Origin: Chloroflexota bacterium
GTDB taxonomy: Bacteria > Chloroflexota > Dehalococcoidia > UBA2979
DNA length: 64,000 nucleotides
Direction of reading: 5' to 3'
NCBI GenBank assembly: GCA_003228125.1
Contig: QGNP01000002.1
Coordinates: forward strand, 1-64,000
The notes under the pieces are model-generated. The model was not told the DNA's origin, did not search any database, and was given only the letters and a program-made list of their open reading frames with translations. Position numbers and translations under genes: made by a program. Shown here piece after piece: positions 19,509-29,406 of the stretch. The number at the start of each line of letters is the position of its first letter. Position 1 is the stretch's first letter.

Positions 19509-20732
19509 CTAATTATTTTTATTAATTGCCATTCTCCAAATAAAGAAAAAAGCAACTGTCGATATGCTAGCCATAATTGCCAGTAAAAAGAAAACTGCTT
19601 GGGTATCATATGTTTCGGCAAAATAACCACATATTGTACCTGCTACAGAGGCAATGCCAAAGCCAAGAAAAAATTGAAGACCAAAAGCTTTTCCAATTGC
19701 ACCCTTCGGAGCAAAGCTAGCCATCAAGCTATTTGCAATTGGCTGCTGACCCCAATTAAATATAACAAATATTGCAATAATAGTTACCAAAGTCCAACCA
19801 GAAGAAACACCAATCAATATACAGCTTGGCACAAGGATAACATTAAACAATAAAGCAGCTTTTGCTGTATTCATTTTATCGGCTAAATATCCACCAAAAA
19901 ATTGACCAAAAATGCCAGTCAGCAATAATAAAGTAGTTAAACTGCCAGCAATGACAGAGCTGTTATAAGAAAAAATTTCAATACCTAAATTATCTTTAAT
20001 GTGTAATGCAAAAAACGTTAAGGCGCCTCTATAAATAAATCCATTTGCAATAATTGTTATGTAAATTAACAACAATCTTGGCTCAGACCAATCTTTTAAA
20101 GATTGAATTAATTTGCCAGCATCAAATTTCTTTTTATCAGATTGTATTTTTTCGGAATATATGCCTAAAAGTTTTTCCTTTTCAATTACTTCTTGTCTTG
20201 AAGGAGCATATTTCTGAAAAATTAAGAAAGCTATAATAGTTATAAAAAAAACAAATCCGTAAGCAGATCTCCATCCAAAAGAAGCCGCAAAAAAAACAGC
20301 GATAGATGGGGATAATGCTAGGCCTATATTTCCAGCTATGCCATGTTTTGCAAGTCCATTACCACGATTTTTTGCCATAATAGCTACCATTGCAGTTCCA
20401 GGGGGATGATAAAGACCTATGAATCCGCCTAATAAAAGCAATGAGAATGATAAAAAATACAGATTTGGAGAAAATGCAACAAAGAGAGAGCAGACTGCAG
20501 CTGCAAGTAAAGCAAAAGAAATCAATCGCTTTTCACCAAATTTATCAGATAAAAAACCTGCAAGAATCGCTGTCCCGCCGAAAAGAATAGTACCTGCAGT
20601 TGCTAAAGAACCTAAGGCAGTGAGCCCAATATTAAATTCTTGTCCTACATAAAATAAAACAGCAGCAAAAGTTACTTCGATAGTATGAACTGTACCGTGA
20701 GCAATCATTGCAGAAAAAACTGGTCGTTTCAA
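19509..20732 (-). CDS. MFS transporter
   Basis: About 12 hydrophobic segments; 'LSDKFGEKRLISFALL', 'YLADKMNTAKAALL'. Confidence 0.9.
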   Translation of the reverse strand: MKRPVFSAMIAHGTVHTIEVTFAAVLFYVGQEFNIGLTALGSLATAGTILFGGTAILAGFLSDKFGEKRLISFALLAAAVCSLFVAFSPNLYFLSFSLLLLGGFIGLYHPPGTAMVAIMAKNRGNGLAKHGIAGNIGLALSPSIAVFFAASFGWRSAYGFVFFITIIAFLIFQKYAPSRQEVIEKEKLLGIYSEKIQSDKKKFDAGKLIQSLKDWSEPRLLLIYITIIANGFIYRGALTFFALHIKDNLGIEIFSYNSSVIAGSLTTLLLLTGIFGQFFGGYLADKMNTAKAALLFNVILVPSCILIGVSSGWTLVTIIAIFVIFNWGQQPIANSLMASFAPKGAIGKAFGLQFFLGFGIASVAGTICGYFAETYDTQAVFFLLAIMASISTVAFFFIWRMAINKNN

Positions 20733-20896
20733 TTAGGTACCTAACTTATAAAATAATTAATAAAATCCTTAACAAGTATCCTATAAGTTATTCAAACAAA
20801 TAACTAACTAATCTAATATTTTTAATATAAACTATGATAGAAATAATTTACGAGACACAAACAATTAAAAAATTCTGAGAAGAAAATAAAAAATCA

Positions 20897-21757
20897 TTAA
20901 TCAATCAAATGATAGTTTGTAATCACTAATTCATTAACTTTTCCACGACTACTGACATTGGAGGATAAAGATCTCCTTGCTTTAACAATTTGTAATTTAT
21001 AACCGCTAGCCTGATAAGCTCCAATAATCCATGGGTGATCAGAATTTGACAACATGACATAGACTTGTTTTTTCGTTAATTCATCTATCACTAACTTAAG
21101 CTTCAATTGTTCACCTTCTCCAAATTTTTTTGAAGTATAGCTTGTAAAACTAGCAGTTTTAGAAATTGGATAAAATGGAGGATCAAGATACACAAAATCA
21201 TTAGATTGTGCTAACTGAGAGTTTGTTTTTACATCTGCGGTATTAAAATGAACTTTTTTAAGAAGAATAGCTATCTTATTTAAATTATTTTCATCAAAAA
21301 TTTTTGGTGACACATACTTACCATGCGGAACATTAAAATGTCCTTTTCTATTAACTCTATAAAGTCCATTAAAACATGTTTTATTTAAAAAAATAAATCT
21401 TGCTGCTATTTCGACGACCGTTTTAGGTTCTTGAGAACGTATTGAATAAAAGAACTTTTCTCTATCTTCATTTTTATAAGCTAAATATTTATTTTCATAT
21501 TTGCTCAAATAAATCTTTAAAGCAGATAAATTATTTTTAATTACTTTATACGTAGATATTAAATCTTTATTAATATCACCTATAAAAAATTTTCTGTGAC
21601 CGTCAACATTTTGAATAACATTCAAAAATAATGCACCTGCACCAACCATTGGTTCAAAATAATTATTAAATTGATTAGGTAAATTATCTATGAGTATCGG
21701 TGCAATACTTGACTTGCCACCTGCCCATTTTAAGAATGGTTTTGCTAATTCACTCAT
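20897..21757 (-). CDS. dam: Dam-type (D12 class) DNA adenine methyltransferase
   Basis: KPFLKWAGGKSSIAPIL...YFEPMVGAGALFLN...FVYLDPPFYPISKTASFTSYT; ATG at 21757 preferred over the listed 21811. Confidence 0.9.
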   Translation of the reverse strand: MSELAKPFLKWAGGKSSIAPILIDNLPNQFNNYFEPMVGAGALFLNVIQNVDGHRKFFIGDINKDLISTYKVIKNNLSALKIYLSKYENKYLAYKNEDREKFFYSIRSQEPKTVVEIAARFIFLNKTCFNGLYRVNRKGHFNVPHGKYVSPKIFDENNLNKIAILLKKVHFNTADVKTNSQLAQSNDFVYLDPPFYPISKTASFTSYTSKKFGEGEQLKLKLVIDELTKKQVYVMLSNSDHPWIIGAYQASGYKLQIVKARRSLSSNVSSRGKVNELVITNYHLID

Positions 21758-21782
21758 GCTAATTCTCACATTTAATTTAAAA

Positions 21783-21815
21783 GAAACAATTCTGAAACAA
21801 TTCTGAAACAATACT
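21783..21815. repeat. 11-bp tandem repeat x3 (GAAACAATTCT, GAAACAATTCT, GAAACAATACT)
   Basis: Read directly; immediately upstream of the probable dam start. Confidence 0.95.
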
Positions 21816-21892
21816 TAGGTATTATCCAGCTATGTATTTCGTTTAGCAATAAGCAACAAATATAACTAGATAATTTAATTTGGAGGTTACAG

Positions 21893-23101
21893 ATGGATAC
21901 AGGAGATACAGCCTGGATATTGACTAGCTCAGCTTTAGTTTTTTTTATGACACCTGGCTTAGCCTTTTTTTATGGTGGAATGGTTAGAACAAAAAATGCT
22001 CTCGCAATGTTTATGAAGATTTTTGCTGCTATAGGAGTTGTTACAGTAACATGGACACTACTCGGCTTTTCTTTAGCATTTGGAGATGATGTTGGTGGAT
22101 TCATTGGCAATTTAAAATTTATTGGATTATTCAATTTAGGCACAAATTCTAGTAATTTTGGTCTAACAATCCCTGATAATGTTTTTATGGTTTTTCAAAT
22201 GATGTTTGCAATAATAGCGCCTGCGCTTATAGCAGGTGCAGTAGCTGAAAGAATGAAATTTAATGCCTGGATCATATTTATTGCCTTATGGTCAATTTTA
22301 GTTTATTCTCCAATTGCACATATGGTTTGGGGTGGAGGATTTATTGCTTCAAATATTGAAGCTCTTGATTTTGCAGGTGGTTTAGTCGTCCATATTAATG
22401 CAGGAGCCGCAGCATTGGCTGCAGTTATAGTGCTCGGAAAAAGAAAGAATAGCGGCAAGCCTGTTAGGCCAAGCTTGGTTCTTTTAGGCGCAGGAGTTCT
22501 TTGGTTCGGTTGGTTTGGATTTAATGCCGGTTCTGCACTAGCCGCAGATGGAATAGCAGCAAATGCATTTGTAACAACTCAAATAGCAGCTGCAACTGCG
22601 GCAATTTGCTGGAATCTCTATGAATCATTAACTGGCAGTAAGCCTTCAACCATTGGCTTTGCTTCTGGTGCAGTAGCAGGATTAGTTGCAATTACTCCTG
22701 CAGCAGGATTCGTTACCCCATTTTCAGCATTACTTATTGGAGTTGCTGCAGGAGTAATATGTCCGGCTTGTATTAAATTAAAAAATAAATTCAATTATGA
22801 TGACTCCTTAGATGTTGTTGCTGTGCATCTTATTGGTGGAATTATTGGTTCTCTTATGCTAGGTCTACTTGCAGATGTTGCAGTTAATGGTGCAGGAGCT
22901 AATGGCTTATTTCTTGGCAATGCAACGCTATTAATGAATCAGATACTCGCAATAATCTTTACAATTGCATACTCTTTTATTTTTTCATTTATGATTATAA
23001 AAGTAATTGATAAAACAATTGGCATACGAGTAAGTGATGAAATAGAATCGAGTGGATTAGATATAGCATTACATGGTGAAGATTTTGCTTCTAAAGAGTA
23101 A
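21893..23101 (+). CDS. amt: Ammonium transporter (Amt family)
   Basis: DTAWILTSSALVFFMTPGLAFFYGGMVR...HINAGAAALAAVIVLGKR...WFGWFGFNAGSAL...VHLIGGIIGSLMLGL. Confidence 0.96.
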   Translation: MDTGDTAWILTSSALVFFMTPGLAFFYGGMVRTKNALAMFMKIFAAIGVVTVTWTLLGFSLAFGDDVGGFIGNLKFIGLFNLGTNSSNFGLTIPDNVFMVFQMMFAIIAPALIAGAVAERMKFNAWIIFIALWSILVYSPIAHMVWGGGFIASNIEALDFAGGLVVHINAGAAALAAVIVLGKRKNSGKPVRPSLVLLGAGVLWFGWFGFNAGSALAADGIAANAFVTTQIAAATAAICWNLYESLTGSKPSTIGFASGAVAGLVAITPAAGFVTPFSALLIGVAAGVICPACIKLKNKFNYDDSLDVVAVHLIGGIIGSLMLGLLADVAVNGAGANGLFLGNATLLMNQILAIIFTIAYSFIFSFMIIKVIDKTIGIRVSDEIESSGLDIALHGEDFASKE

Positions 23102-23116
23102 TTTATAAATTACTCT
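23095..23116. repeat. 22-bp perfect palindrome spanning the amt stop codon
   Basis: AGAGTAATTTA|TAAATTACTCT. Confidence 0.95.
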
Positions 23117-23121
23117 ACTTT

Positions 23122-23169
23122 TAAGATATTGTATTAGAAAAATATAATACAATATCTTATTTTTTTTTT
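23122..23169 (+). terminator. Intrinsic terminator downstream of amt
   Basis: TAAGATATTGTATTA-8 nt-TAATACAATATCTTA (15-bp stem) followed by a 10-T run. Confidence 0.88.
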
Positions 23170-23201
23170 ACATATTTCTTTCAATCTGTTATTATTTGCC
23201 C

Positions 23202-24425
23202 ATGACAGACAAAATCTATCCTATTGGACAACTTCCAAAAATTGGAGAAATACCAGAATTAATGTATGCTGCTACCTTACGAAAAAATAAGTATGGTGAA
23301 CCAAAAAAAGCATTTACCATAGAAAAAGTACCAGTGCCAGTAATTGGAAAAAATGAAGTATTAATTGCTGTTATGGCTGCAGGCGTAAATTATGATGGAG
23401 TATGGGCAGCATTAGGAAAGCCCGTAGATATAATTAAACAAAATCAACGTAAAGGATACAAAGAAGAATATCAAATATGTGGTTCAGATGCTTCTGGAAT
23501 TGTTTGGAAAATCGGAGAAAAAGTCACGAACGTTAAAATTGGAGATGAGGTAGTAATCTCGTGTGGTGTTTGGAATATAAATGCAAAAGATTTCAGTAAA
23601 AGTAAAACTCCAATGGAGTCAAATTCATCCGGAATATGGGGATATGACACTAATTATGGTTCATTTGCTCAATTTTCACTAGTAAAAGATTTTCAATGCT
23701 ATTCAAAGCCAAAACATTTAAGCTGGGAGGAATCCTCTGCCTATATGTTAACAGGAGCAACTGCTTACAGGCAATTAATGGGATTTAGTCCAAATATAGT
23801 ATCCAAAAATACCCCTGTGTTGATTTGGGGAGGCGCTGGTGGGCTAGGTTCAATGGCGATTCAAATTACCGCAGCATTAAAAGGAAAGCCAATCGCAGTA
23901 GTTTCTAGTAAAGAAAAAGAGGAATACTGTAAAAAAATTGGTGCAATAGGAACAATTAATAGAAAAAAATACTCTCATTGGGGTAGATTACCAAATATCA
24001 ATAATGAAATTGAGATGAATAAATGGACTATAAGTGCAAAAAAAATTCTCTCAGAATTCCAAACAATTTTAAAAGATAATCTTAGACCAATGATCGTTTT
24101 TGAACATTCCGGTGAAGACACAATTCCCACTTCTGTTTTTATGTGTGGGACTGGAGGCATGATAGTTATATGTGGTGGGACTTCAGGATACAATGCAGAT
24201 GTCGATTTAAGATATTTATGGGTTAAGCAAAAAAGATTGCAAGGTTCTCATTTTGCAAATCCATCAGATTGTGAAGGAATTAATCATTTAGTAAAAGAAA
24301 AAAAAATTAAACCAATGATATCCAAAATATATAAATTTAATGAAATTGGCGTAGCCCATCAAAAATTAAAAGATAATAAAAATCATCCAGGACAAATGAC
24401 TATACAAGTTGGATCAAAGAAATAA
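23202..24425 (+). CDS. ccr: Crotonyl-CoA carboxylase/reductase-like zinc-type (MDR) reductase
   Basis: MYAATLRKNKYGEPKKAFTIEKVPVPVIGKNEVLIAVMAAGVNYDGVWAALGKP...CGSDASGIVWKIGEKV...VLIWGGAGGLGSMAIQIT. Confidence 0.85.
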   Translation: MTDKIYPIGQLPKIGEIPELMYAATLRKNKYGEPKKAFTIEKVPVPVIGKNEVLIAVMAAGVNYDGVWAALGKPVDIIKQNQRKGYKEEYQICGSDASGIVWKIGEKVTNVKIGDEVVISCGVWNINAKDFSKSKTPMESNSSGIWGYDTNYGSFAQFSLVKDFQCYSKPKHLSWEESSAYMLTGATAYRQLMGFSPNIVSKNTPVLIWGGAGGLGSMAIQITAALKGKPIAVVSSKEKEEYCKKIGAIGTINRKKYSHWGRLPNINNEIEMNKWTISAKKILSEFQTILKDNLRPMIVFEHSGEDTIPTSVFMCGTGGMIVICGGTSGYNADVDLRYLWVKQKRLQGSHFANPSDCEGINHLVKEKKIKPMISKIYKFNEIGVAHQKLKDNKNHPGQMTIQVGSKK

Positions 24426-24435
24426 AAAGCACATC

Positions 24436-25401
24436 ATGATAGAAAAAAATATTACAAAAATAAATGATCAGTTAATAGAACTAGAACTTTTTGCTTATAA
24501 GTTAGCAAAAGATGCTGGTAATAAGATTAGTAGCGAATTAAAAAAACCAGGCAAAATATCTTATAAAAATGATTCTGAAAATAATACGAATCTATCAAAT
24601 CCAGTATCAGAAACAGATAAAAATATAGAGATTAGTATACGAAAAAAAATATCCGAAAAATATCCATCACATAAAATTATTGGCGAAGAGAGTACAGTAA
24701 AAGATACTTTTAGTAATAATTTTGTATGGGTAATAGATCCCATCGATGGGACAACAAACTTTATTAATGGATTGCCAATTTTTGGTTGTTCTGTTGGATT
24801 ATTATATAATAATAGTCCAATTGTTGGTGCTATATGGCTGTCTAGCTCGCATGAATTACTGCCAGGAACTTATCATGGCAGTATAAATTCTAAATTAAAA
24901 TTTAATGGTAAAGTTTTTAACTACGACAAAGAATCTAAAAATATTAAACGCAGATTGCATTCAATGCCCTATGCCATCCCATCTAATAATACAAATACTG
25001 ACATAAGAGTAACTGGATGTGCTGTTTTTGAAATTGCAATGTTAGCTACAGGAATTTTAGATGGAGGATACTTAAATAATATGAGACTCTGGGATGTTGT
25101 TGCTGGGGTTGCATTATTAAAGCTAACAAAAAAAGAAATATGGATAAAAAATAAAAATAAATGGGAAAAAATTGAAAAAAATATTAATGGTAAATTAATT
25201 CTGTCTAATGATATCAAGGATATTCAAAAATGGCATGGCACACTAATTGTTGGAAATAGTAAGGATATAGATATATTAAAGAACAGATTCAAAACCAAGC
25301 AAATACTTAAAGGATTAATGCAGAGATTTTTCAATATTTTGAAATATAATTTTTATGCTAAATTAAAGGCAATGGCCAACATCTCCAAGGATAAATATTA
25401 G
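24436..25401 (+). CDS. Inositol monophosphatase family protein
   Basis: HKIIGEES...FVWVIDPIDGTTNFINGLPIFGCSVGLL...MRLWDVVAGVALL; 3' end overlaps a convergent gene by 44 bp. Confidence 0.85.
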   Translation: MIEKNITKINDQLIELELFAYKLAKDAGNKISSELKKPGKISYKNDSENNTNLSNPVSETDKNIEISIRKKISEKYPSHKIIGEESTVKDTFSNNFVWVIDPIDGTTNFINGLPIFGCSVGLLYNNSPIVGAIWLSSSHELLPGTYHGSINSKLKFNGKVFNYDKESKNIKRRLHSMPYAIPSNNTNTDIRVTGCAVFEIAMLATGILDGGYLNNMRLWDVVAGVALLKLTKKEIWIKNKNKWEKIEKNINGKLILSNDIKDIQKWHGTLIVGNSKDIDILKNRFKTKQILKGLMQRFFNILKYNFYAKLKAMANISKDKY

Positions 25402-26122
25402 GTAGCACTGGATTGTCAATTAATTTTTCTATTCTCGTTTTTAAACTTAAAATCTCTTGATAATTTAATAATTTTACAAGTTCGCACTGATCAGATTGTA
25501 TCTCTTTATTAAGTTTTTTAAGATCACTTAATAAATTATTAGATATTCTATTTTCTGCAAAATCCCATATCACTGTTCGTAATTTTTCTTCATAGTGAAA
25601 TGACAATGCGTTGTCAATGCCCCATATTTTGTCATTAGAATCTTGGATAATATGTCCACCTTTTCTGTCAGCATTATTAATAATAATATCAAAAATAGCT
25701 AATTTCAAAAGAGACTCGTGATTAATAGAATGTTCAATAAAATGAAAATAATTTTTATCAGTATCGTGATAAATATACTCTTGAAAAGATCCTAAACCAT
25801 AAGGTCCGTCCCTAATAATCATAGGTGGAATTATTCCCCATTCTAAAATCTGATCTAATTTAAATGCAGCTAACTCCCTCGTTGGTAAAGTGTCAGTATT
25901 AAAATCATATAAATCTCTTAATCCATCCATAGGTTTATAAACAGCAAGAAATTTATTCAAATCAGTATTTTCAAGTAAAACTAAGAAAACATAGTTCGAT
26001 CCATTATAAATAGGATCTACTTGTAAAATATCTGCAGTGGTTAAAAAAAATATTTTTTCTTCTATGTCTATAGATTCAGCATATTGAATTAAAGCTTTCT
26101 GATTAATAAGATTATTTTTCAA
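25358..26122 (-). CDS. SCO1664-like (PI3/PI4-kinase-fold) family protein
   Basis: NYVFLVLLEN...LAVYKPMDGLRDLYDF...LPTRELAAFKLDQILEWGIIPPMIIRDGPYGLGSFQEYI...NNADRKGGHIIQDSNDKIWGIDNALSFHYEEKLRTVIWDF. Confidence 0.8.
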   Translation of the reverse strand: MKNNLINQKALIQYAESIDIEEKIFFLTTADILQVDPIYNGSNYVFLVLLENTDLNKFLAVYKPMDGLRDLYDFNTDTLPTRELAAFKLDQILEWGIIPPMIIRDGPYGLGSFQEYIYHDTDKNYFHFIEHSINHESLLKLAIFDIIINNADRKGGHIIQDSNDKIWGIDNALSFHYEEKLRTVIWDFAENRISNNLLSDLKKLNKEIQSDQCELVKLLNYQEILSLKTRIEKLIDNPVLPNIYPWRCWPLPLI

Positions 26123-26125
26123 TTA

Positions 26126-26926
26126 TCATCCTTTAACTACTTTTTTTTGATTTAAGCCTAATCCAATTCTCATGGCAGAACAATGCATAATCATAGATGA
26201 ATACATAGATAAATTTTCTTTAACAATCACTTCTATTTTTTCTAAATCAATCTTATTTATACCAAGAGATAAGCACCGATCGATGCTTCCATAAAATGGA
26301 TATGCTAAAAATTTACTTGAAGAAACTGCATAATAATATAAACCACGACTTCTTTGCCTTACTTCGGGAAATGAAGAAAGATGTTGCAATTGCAACCATG
26401 CATAATCTAAATATTCATTGTAATTTGATAATGATAAATATAAATCAGGAATTATTGTAGATTTGAAAACAGTTTTAAAACTTTCTAATAAGTCAAAATT
26501 ATCTTTTTTACAAAATGATAATTTATAATTTTTATTTAGAATTTCCTCGTTTAAATCTTTACGCATTAAATTATCTCCCTTGCCTCCAACAAAATCATTA
26601 TGAAAAGATTCAAGTAATGCAGCTAAAATCAAAAGTATTTGCGGTTGAAGGTATGTAAAGATATCTAGAATTTTTATAATTTGATCACGATCATTTGAAT
26701 TATTTTTTTTAAAAAAATCATTATGACTACCAAAATCAATAACATCTTCTAGCGGCTTTAAAGACATATCATTGATATATAAAGCATTATTAATAAACCC
26801 ATTTGTATTCACGCTTGAAAAAATATTTCTGAGAACCTTGTTTGAGTATGTGTCAAAAAATAATAACTCTTCTAAAACTGAAGGCATTAAAGGACTACGT
26901 AACGATTGTAAAATATTTTGTCGCAT
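26126..26926 (-). CDS. DehI-like (halocarboxylic acid dehalogenase family) protein
   Basis: DQIIKILDIFTYLQPQILLILAALLESFH..VGG resembles the DehI 'IEKVRRVLYAFNYGNPKYLLLITALSES..VGG' segment (from memory); two-repeat organisation. Confidence 0.6.
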   Translation of the reverse strand: MRQNILQSLRSPLMPSVLEELLFFDTYSNKVLRNIFSSVNTNGFINNALYINDMSLKPLEDVIDFGSHNDFFKKNNSNDRDQIIKILDIFTYLQPQILLILAALLESFHNDFVGGKGDNLMRKDLNEEILNKNYKLSFCKKDNFDLLESFKTVFKSTIIPDLYLSLSNYNEYLDYAWLQLQHLSSFPEVRQRSRGLYYYAVSSSKFLAYPFYGSIDRCLSLGINKIDLEKIEVIVKENLSMYSSMIMHCSAMRIGLGLNQKKVVKG

Positions 26927-27034
26927 TTAAATTTCAATAACTTTATAAAAAATTACACTTTCTGCATATATTGTATTAACTTTAGTATGACTAAAATATA
27001 TCATATAAATTATTAACTTTTTAAAATATTAGAC

Positions 27035-27988
27035 ATGAACAATATAAGACCTCACACATTATTACTTGCAGAACCTCGTGGATTTTGTGCTGGCGTCGTG
27101 AGAGCAATTGAAGTAATCAATTATTTATTAGAAAATGAAGAACCTCCAATTTATTCATTTCATGAAATAGTGCATAATAAATTTATTGTCGACAGTTTTA
27201 AAAAAAGAGGTATCATTTTTGTTGATTCTATCGATGAAGTCCCTGAACATTCACGTATTGTATTTAGCGCGCATGGAATATCTCCAACCGTCATGCAAGA
27301 AGCAGAAGAAAAAAGTTTGAAAATTATTGATGCAACCTGTCCACTTGTTACAAAAGTGCACCTTGAAACAAAAAAAGCTGCAAAAGATGGATTTGATATA
27401 CTTTTAGTAGGACACAGAGGACATGATGAAGTCGAAGGGACGCTTGGAGAAGCTCCAAGTAAGACAACTGTCATTGATTCAGTTGACGAAGTAAATGAAA
27501 TTACAATTAATTCAGAAAAAGTTTTTGTTGTTACTCAGACCACCCTTTCAGTTAATGATACAAATGAAATTATTGACTCAATTAGCGAAAAATTTCCAAA
27601 AGCAGAAATCAGAAATGATATTTGCTATGCAACTACAAACAGGCAATCTGCTGTGCAAGAACTTGCAAAAAAGGCTGATATAATATTAGTAGTAGGATCG
27701 CCAAATTCAAGTAACTCAGTTAGATTAATGGAACATGCTAAAAGTTCTGGTGCAGTTGCTTATCGCATTGAAGGCATAGATGAAATAAAAGAGGTGTGGT
27801 ATAAAAATGTAGGTACAGTTGGCCTCACAGCTGGAGCATCCGTCCCTGATGAATTACTAGAACCAATTATCAATGATTTAATTGCAAGAGGAGTTACAAA
27901 AATTGATACTATTAGCGTGGCTCAAGAAACAATCGAATTTAAACCTCCTAACAATTTACCAATCCCTAAAAGAATACTAACTCAGTAA
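27035..27988 (+). CDS. ispH: 4-hydroxy-3-methylbut-2-enyl diphosphate reductase
   Basis: AEPRGFCAGVVRAIEVI...EIVHNKFIVDSFKKRGIIFVD...DATCPLVTKVH...TAGASVPDELL. Confidence 0.96.
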   Translation: MNNIRPHTLLLAEPRGFCAGVVRAIEVINYLLENEEPPIYSFHEIVHNKFIVDSFKKRGIIFVDSIDEVPEHSRIVFSAHGISPTVMQEAEEKSLKIIDATCPLVTKVHLETKKAAKDGFDILLVGHRGHDEVEGTLGEAPSKTTVIDSVDEVNEITINSEKVFVVTQTTLSVNDTNEIIDSISEKFPKAEIRNDICYATTNRQSAVQELAKKADIILVVGSPNSSNSVRLMEHAKSSGAVAYRIEGIDEIKEVWYKNVGTVGLTAGASVPDELLEPIINDLIARGVTKIDTISVAQETIEFKPPNNLPIPKRILTQ

Positions 27989-28000
27989 AAAGGTTTACTT

Positions 28001-28324
28001 TTGAATAATATTTTATATAAAAAACCATTGTATTTTTTTTCATTACTACTTTTTTTTATTTCAATGAACTCGGTATTAAATTATGTATTTTATTTTATAT
28101 TTGGCATTTTTCATGGTGTTAATTATATTTATTCATCAAGATCAAGGCAAAGACCAAATAAATTTTTACTAATATACGTACTTATTTTATGGTTCATTGC
28201 ATATATAGAAAAAATCATTTCTCTATATATTTTTGGTAAACAAGATTTCTTTATCGACTTATCAATTCTATTTTTTATAGGACTAACGGGATTTATGTGC
28301 ATAGGGCCTATTTTAAGAAAATAG
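28001..28324 (+). CDS. Small integral membrane protein of unknown function
   Basis: 107 aa with several hydrophobic segments, TTG start; no recognised family. Confidence 0.5.
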   Translation: MNNILYKKPLYFFSLLLFFISMNSVLNYVFYFIFGIFHGVNYIYSSRSRQRPNKFLLIYVLILWFIAYIEKIISLYIFGKQDFFIDLSILFFIGLTGFMCIGPILRK

Positions 28325-28353
28325 TGAAAAGTCGCTTATTAAATAATAAAATA

Positions 28354-29391
28354 TTATTCACGATCAGAAAAATCATACATTATGTCAATGTCGGAAAAAG
28401 AACTGCTTATAGAATCTACTACATCTAATCCCATCAAAGCTCCAATAGCCACGCAATGCCTAGGATTCTCAGAAATATGTATCGGAATGCCAGTTTCTAA
28501 AAGCAAAAATTTATCAATGTCTTTTAAGTAGGCACCTCCGCCAGTTATCATAATTCCTCTATCAATCACATCAGATGCTAGTTCAGGAGGAGTCATATCT
28601 AAAACGGACGCTACAGTAAGCGCAATTGATTCTAGATGAACTGATATTGCATTAGTGATTTCATAGGAATTAATACTGACTGTTCTCGGAGTACCTGAAA
28701 GCTGATCTTTTCCTCTTATACCAATTGATTTTTGATCACTTGATTCCATTGCCATTCCAATATTAATTTTAATTTCTTCTGCGGCCCTAGATCCAATTAT
28801 TAAATTGTGTCTTTTTCTAATATAATCAATAATGGCAGAATCAAATGTATCTCCACCCACCCTAATTGATTTACTTGCAACAACTCCAAACATTGAAATT
28901 ACAGCAGCTTCAGTTCTGCCTCCTCCAATATTGAGAACCATATGGCCTCTAGGTGAATGAATGGGAAGACCTGATCCTAAAGCGGCTGCCACTGATTCAA
29001 TAATTAAATATGGTGGCTTACGAGATCCAGCGGCAAGTGCAGCATCTCTTATCGCTCTTTGTTCAACATTTGAAATACCTAATGGAACGCATATCATTAA
29101 TTTTGGCTTGATTAATCTTAATGGCCCTAAAACCATTCTAATAAAATAGGTAAGCATGGCTTCAGCAATACGATAGTCAGCTATAACACCTTCTCGGAGT
29201 GGTCTCACTACTTGCATGCTATCTGGTTCTCTTCCAAGCATATTTTGTGCATTTTTACCAATTGCAATAACAGTTTCATCATTTGTTGTTAGTGCAACCA
29301 CAGATGGCTCATCAATAATAACTCCTTTTTTATATTCAGCAATTACAATACTTGACGTACCTAAGTCAACGCCAATTTTTTTAGCAAGCAT
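28354..29391 (-). CDS. mreB: MreB/Mbl rod-shape-determining actin homologue
   Basis: IGVDLGTSSIVIAEYKKGVIIDEPSVVAL...AEAMLTYFIR...GRTEAAVISMFGVVASKSIRVGGDTFDSAIIDYIRK. Confidence 0.9.
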   Translation of the reverse strand: MLAKKIGVDLGTSSIVIAEYKKGVIIDEPSVVALTTNDETVIAIGKNAQNMLGREPDSMQVVRPLREGVIADYRIAEAMLTYFIRMVLGPLRLIKPKLMICVPLGISNVEQRAIRDAALAAGSRKPPYLIIESVAAALGSGLPIHSPRGHMVLNIGGGRTEAAVISMFGVVASKSIRVGGDTFDSAIIDYIRKRHNLIIGSRAAEEIKINIGMAMESSDQKSIGIRGKDQLSGTPRTVSINSYEITNAISVHLESIALTVASVLDMTPPELASDVIDRGIMITGGGAYLKDIDKFLLLETGIPIHISENPRHCVAIGALMGLDVVDSISSSFSDIDIMYDFSDRE

Positions 29392-29406
29392 TCTAAACCC
29401 CACATA

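Noticed and set aside
26701-26720. T-run/A-run palindrome in the DehI-like gene
   Set aside because: Homopolymer pairing only; not informative.
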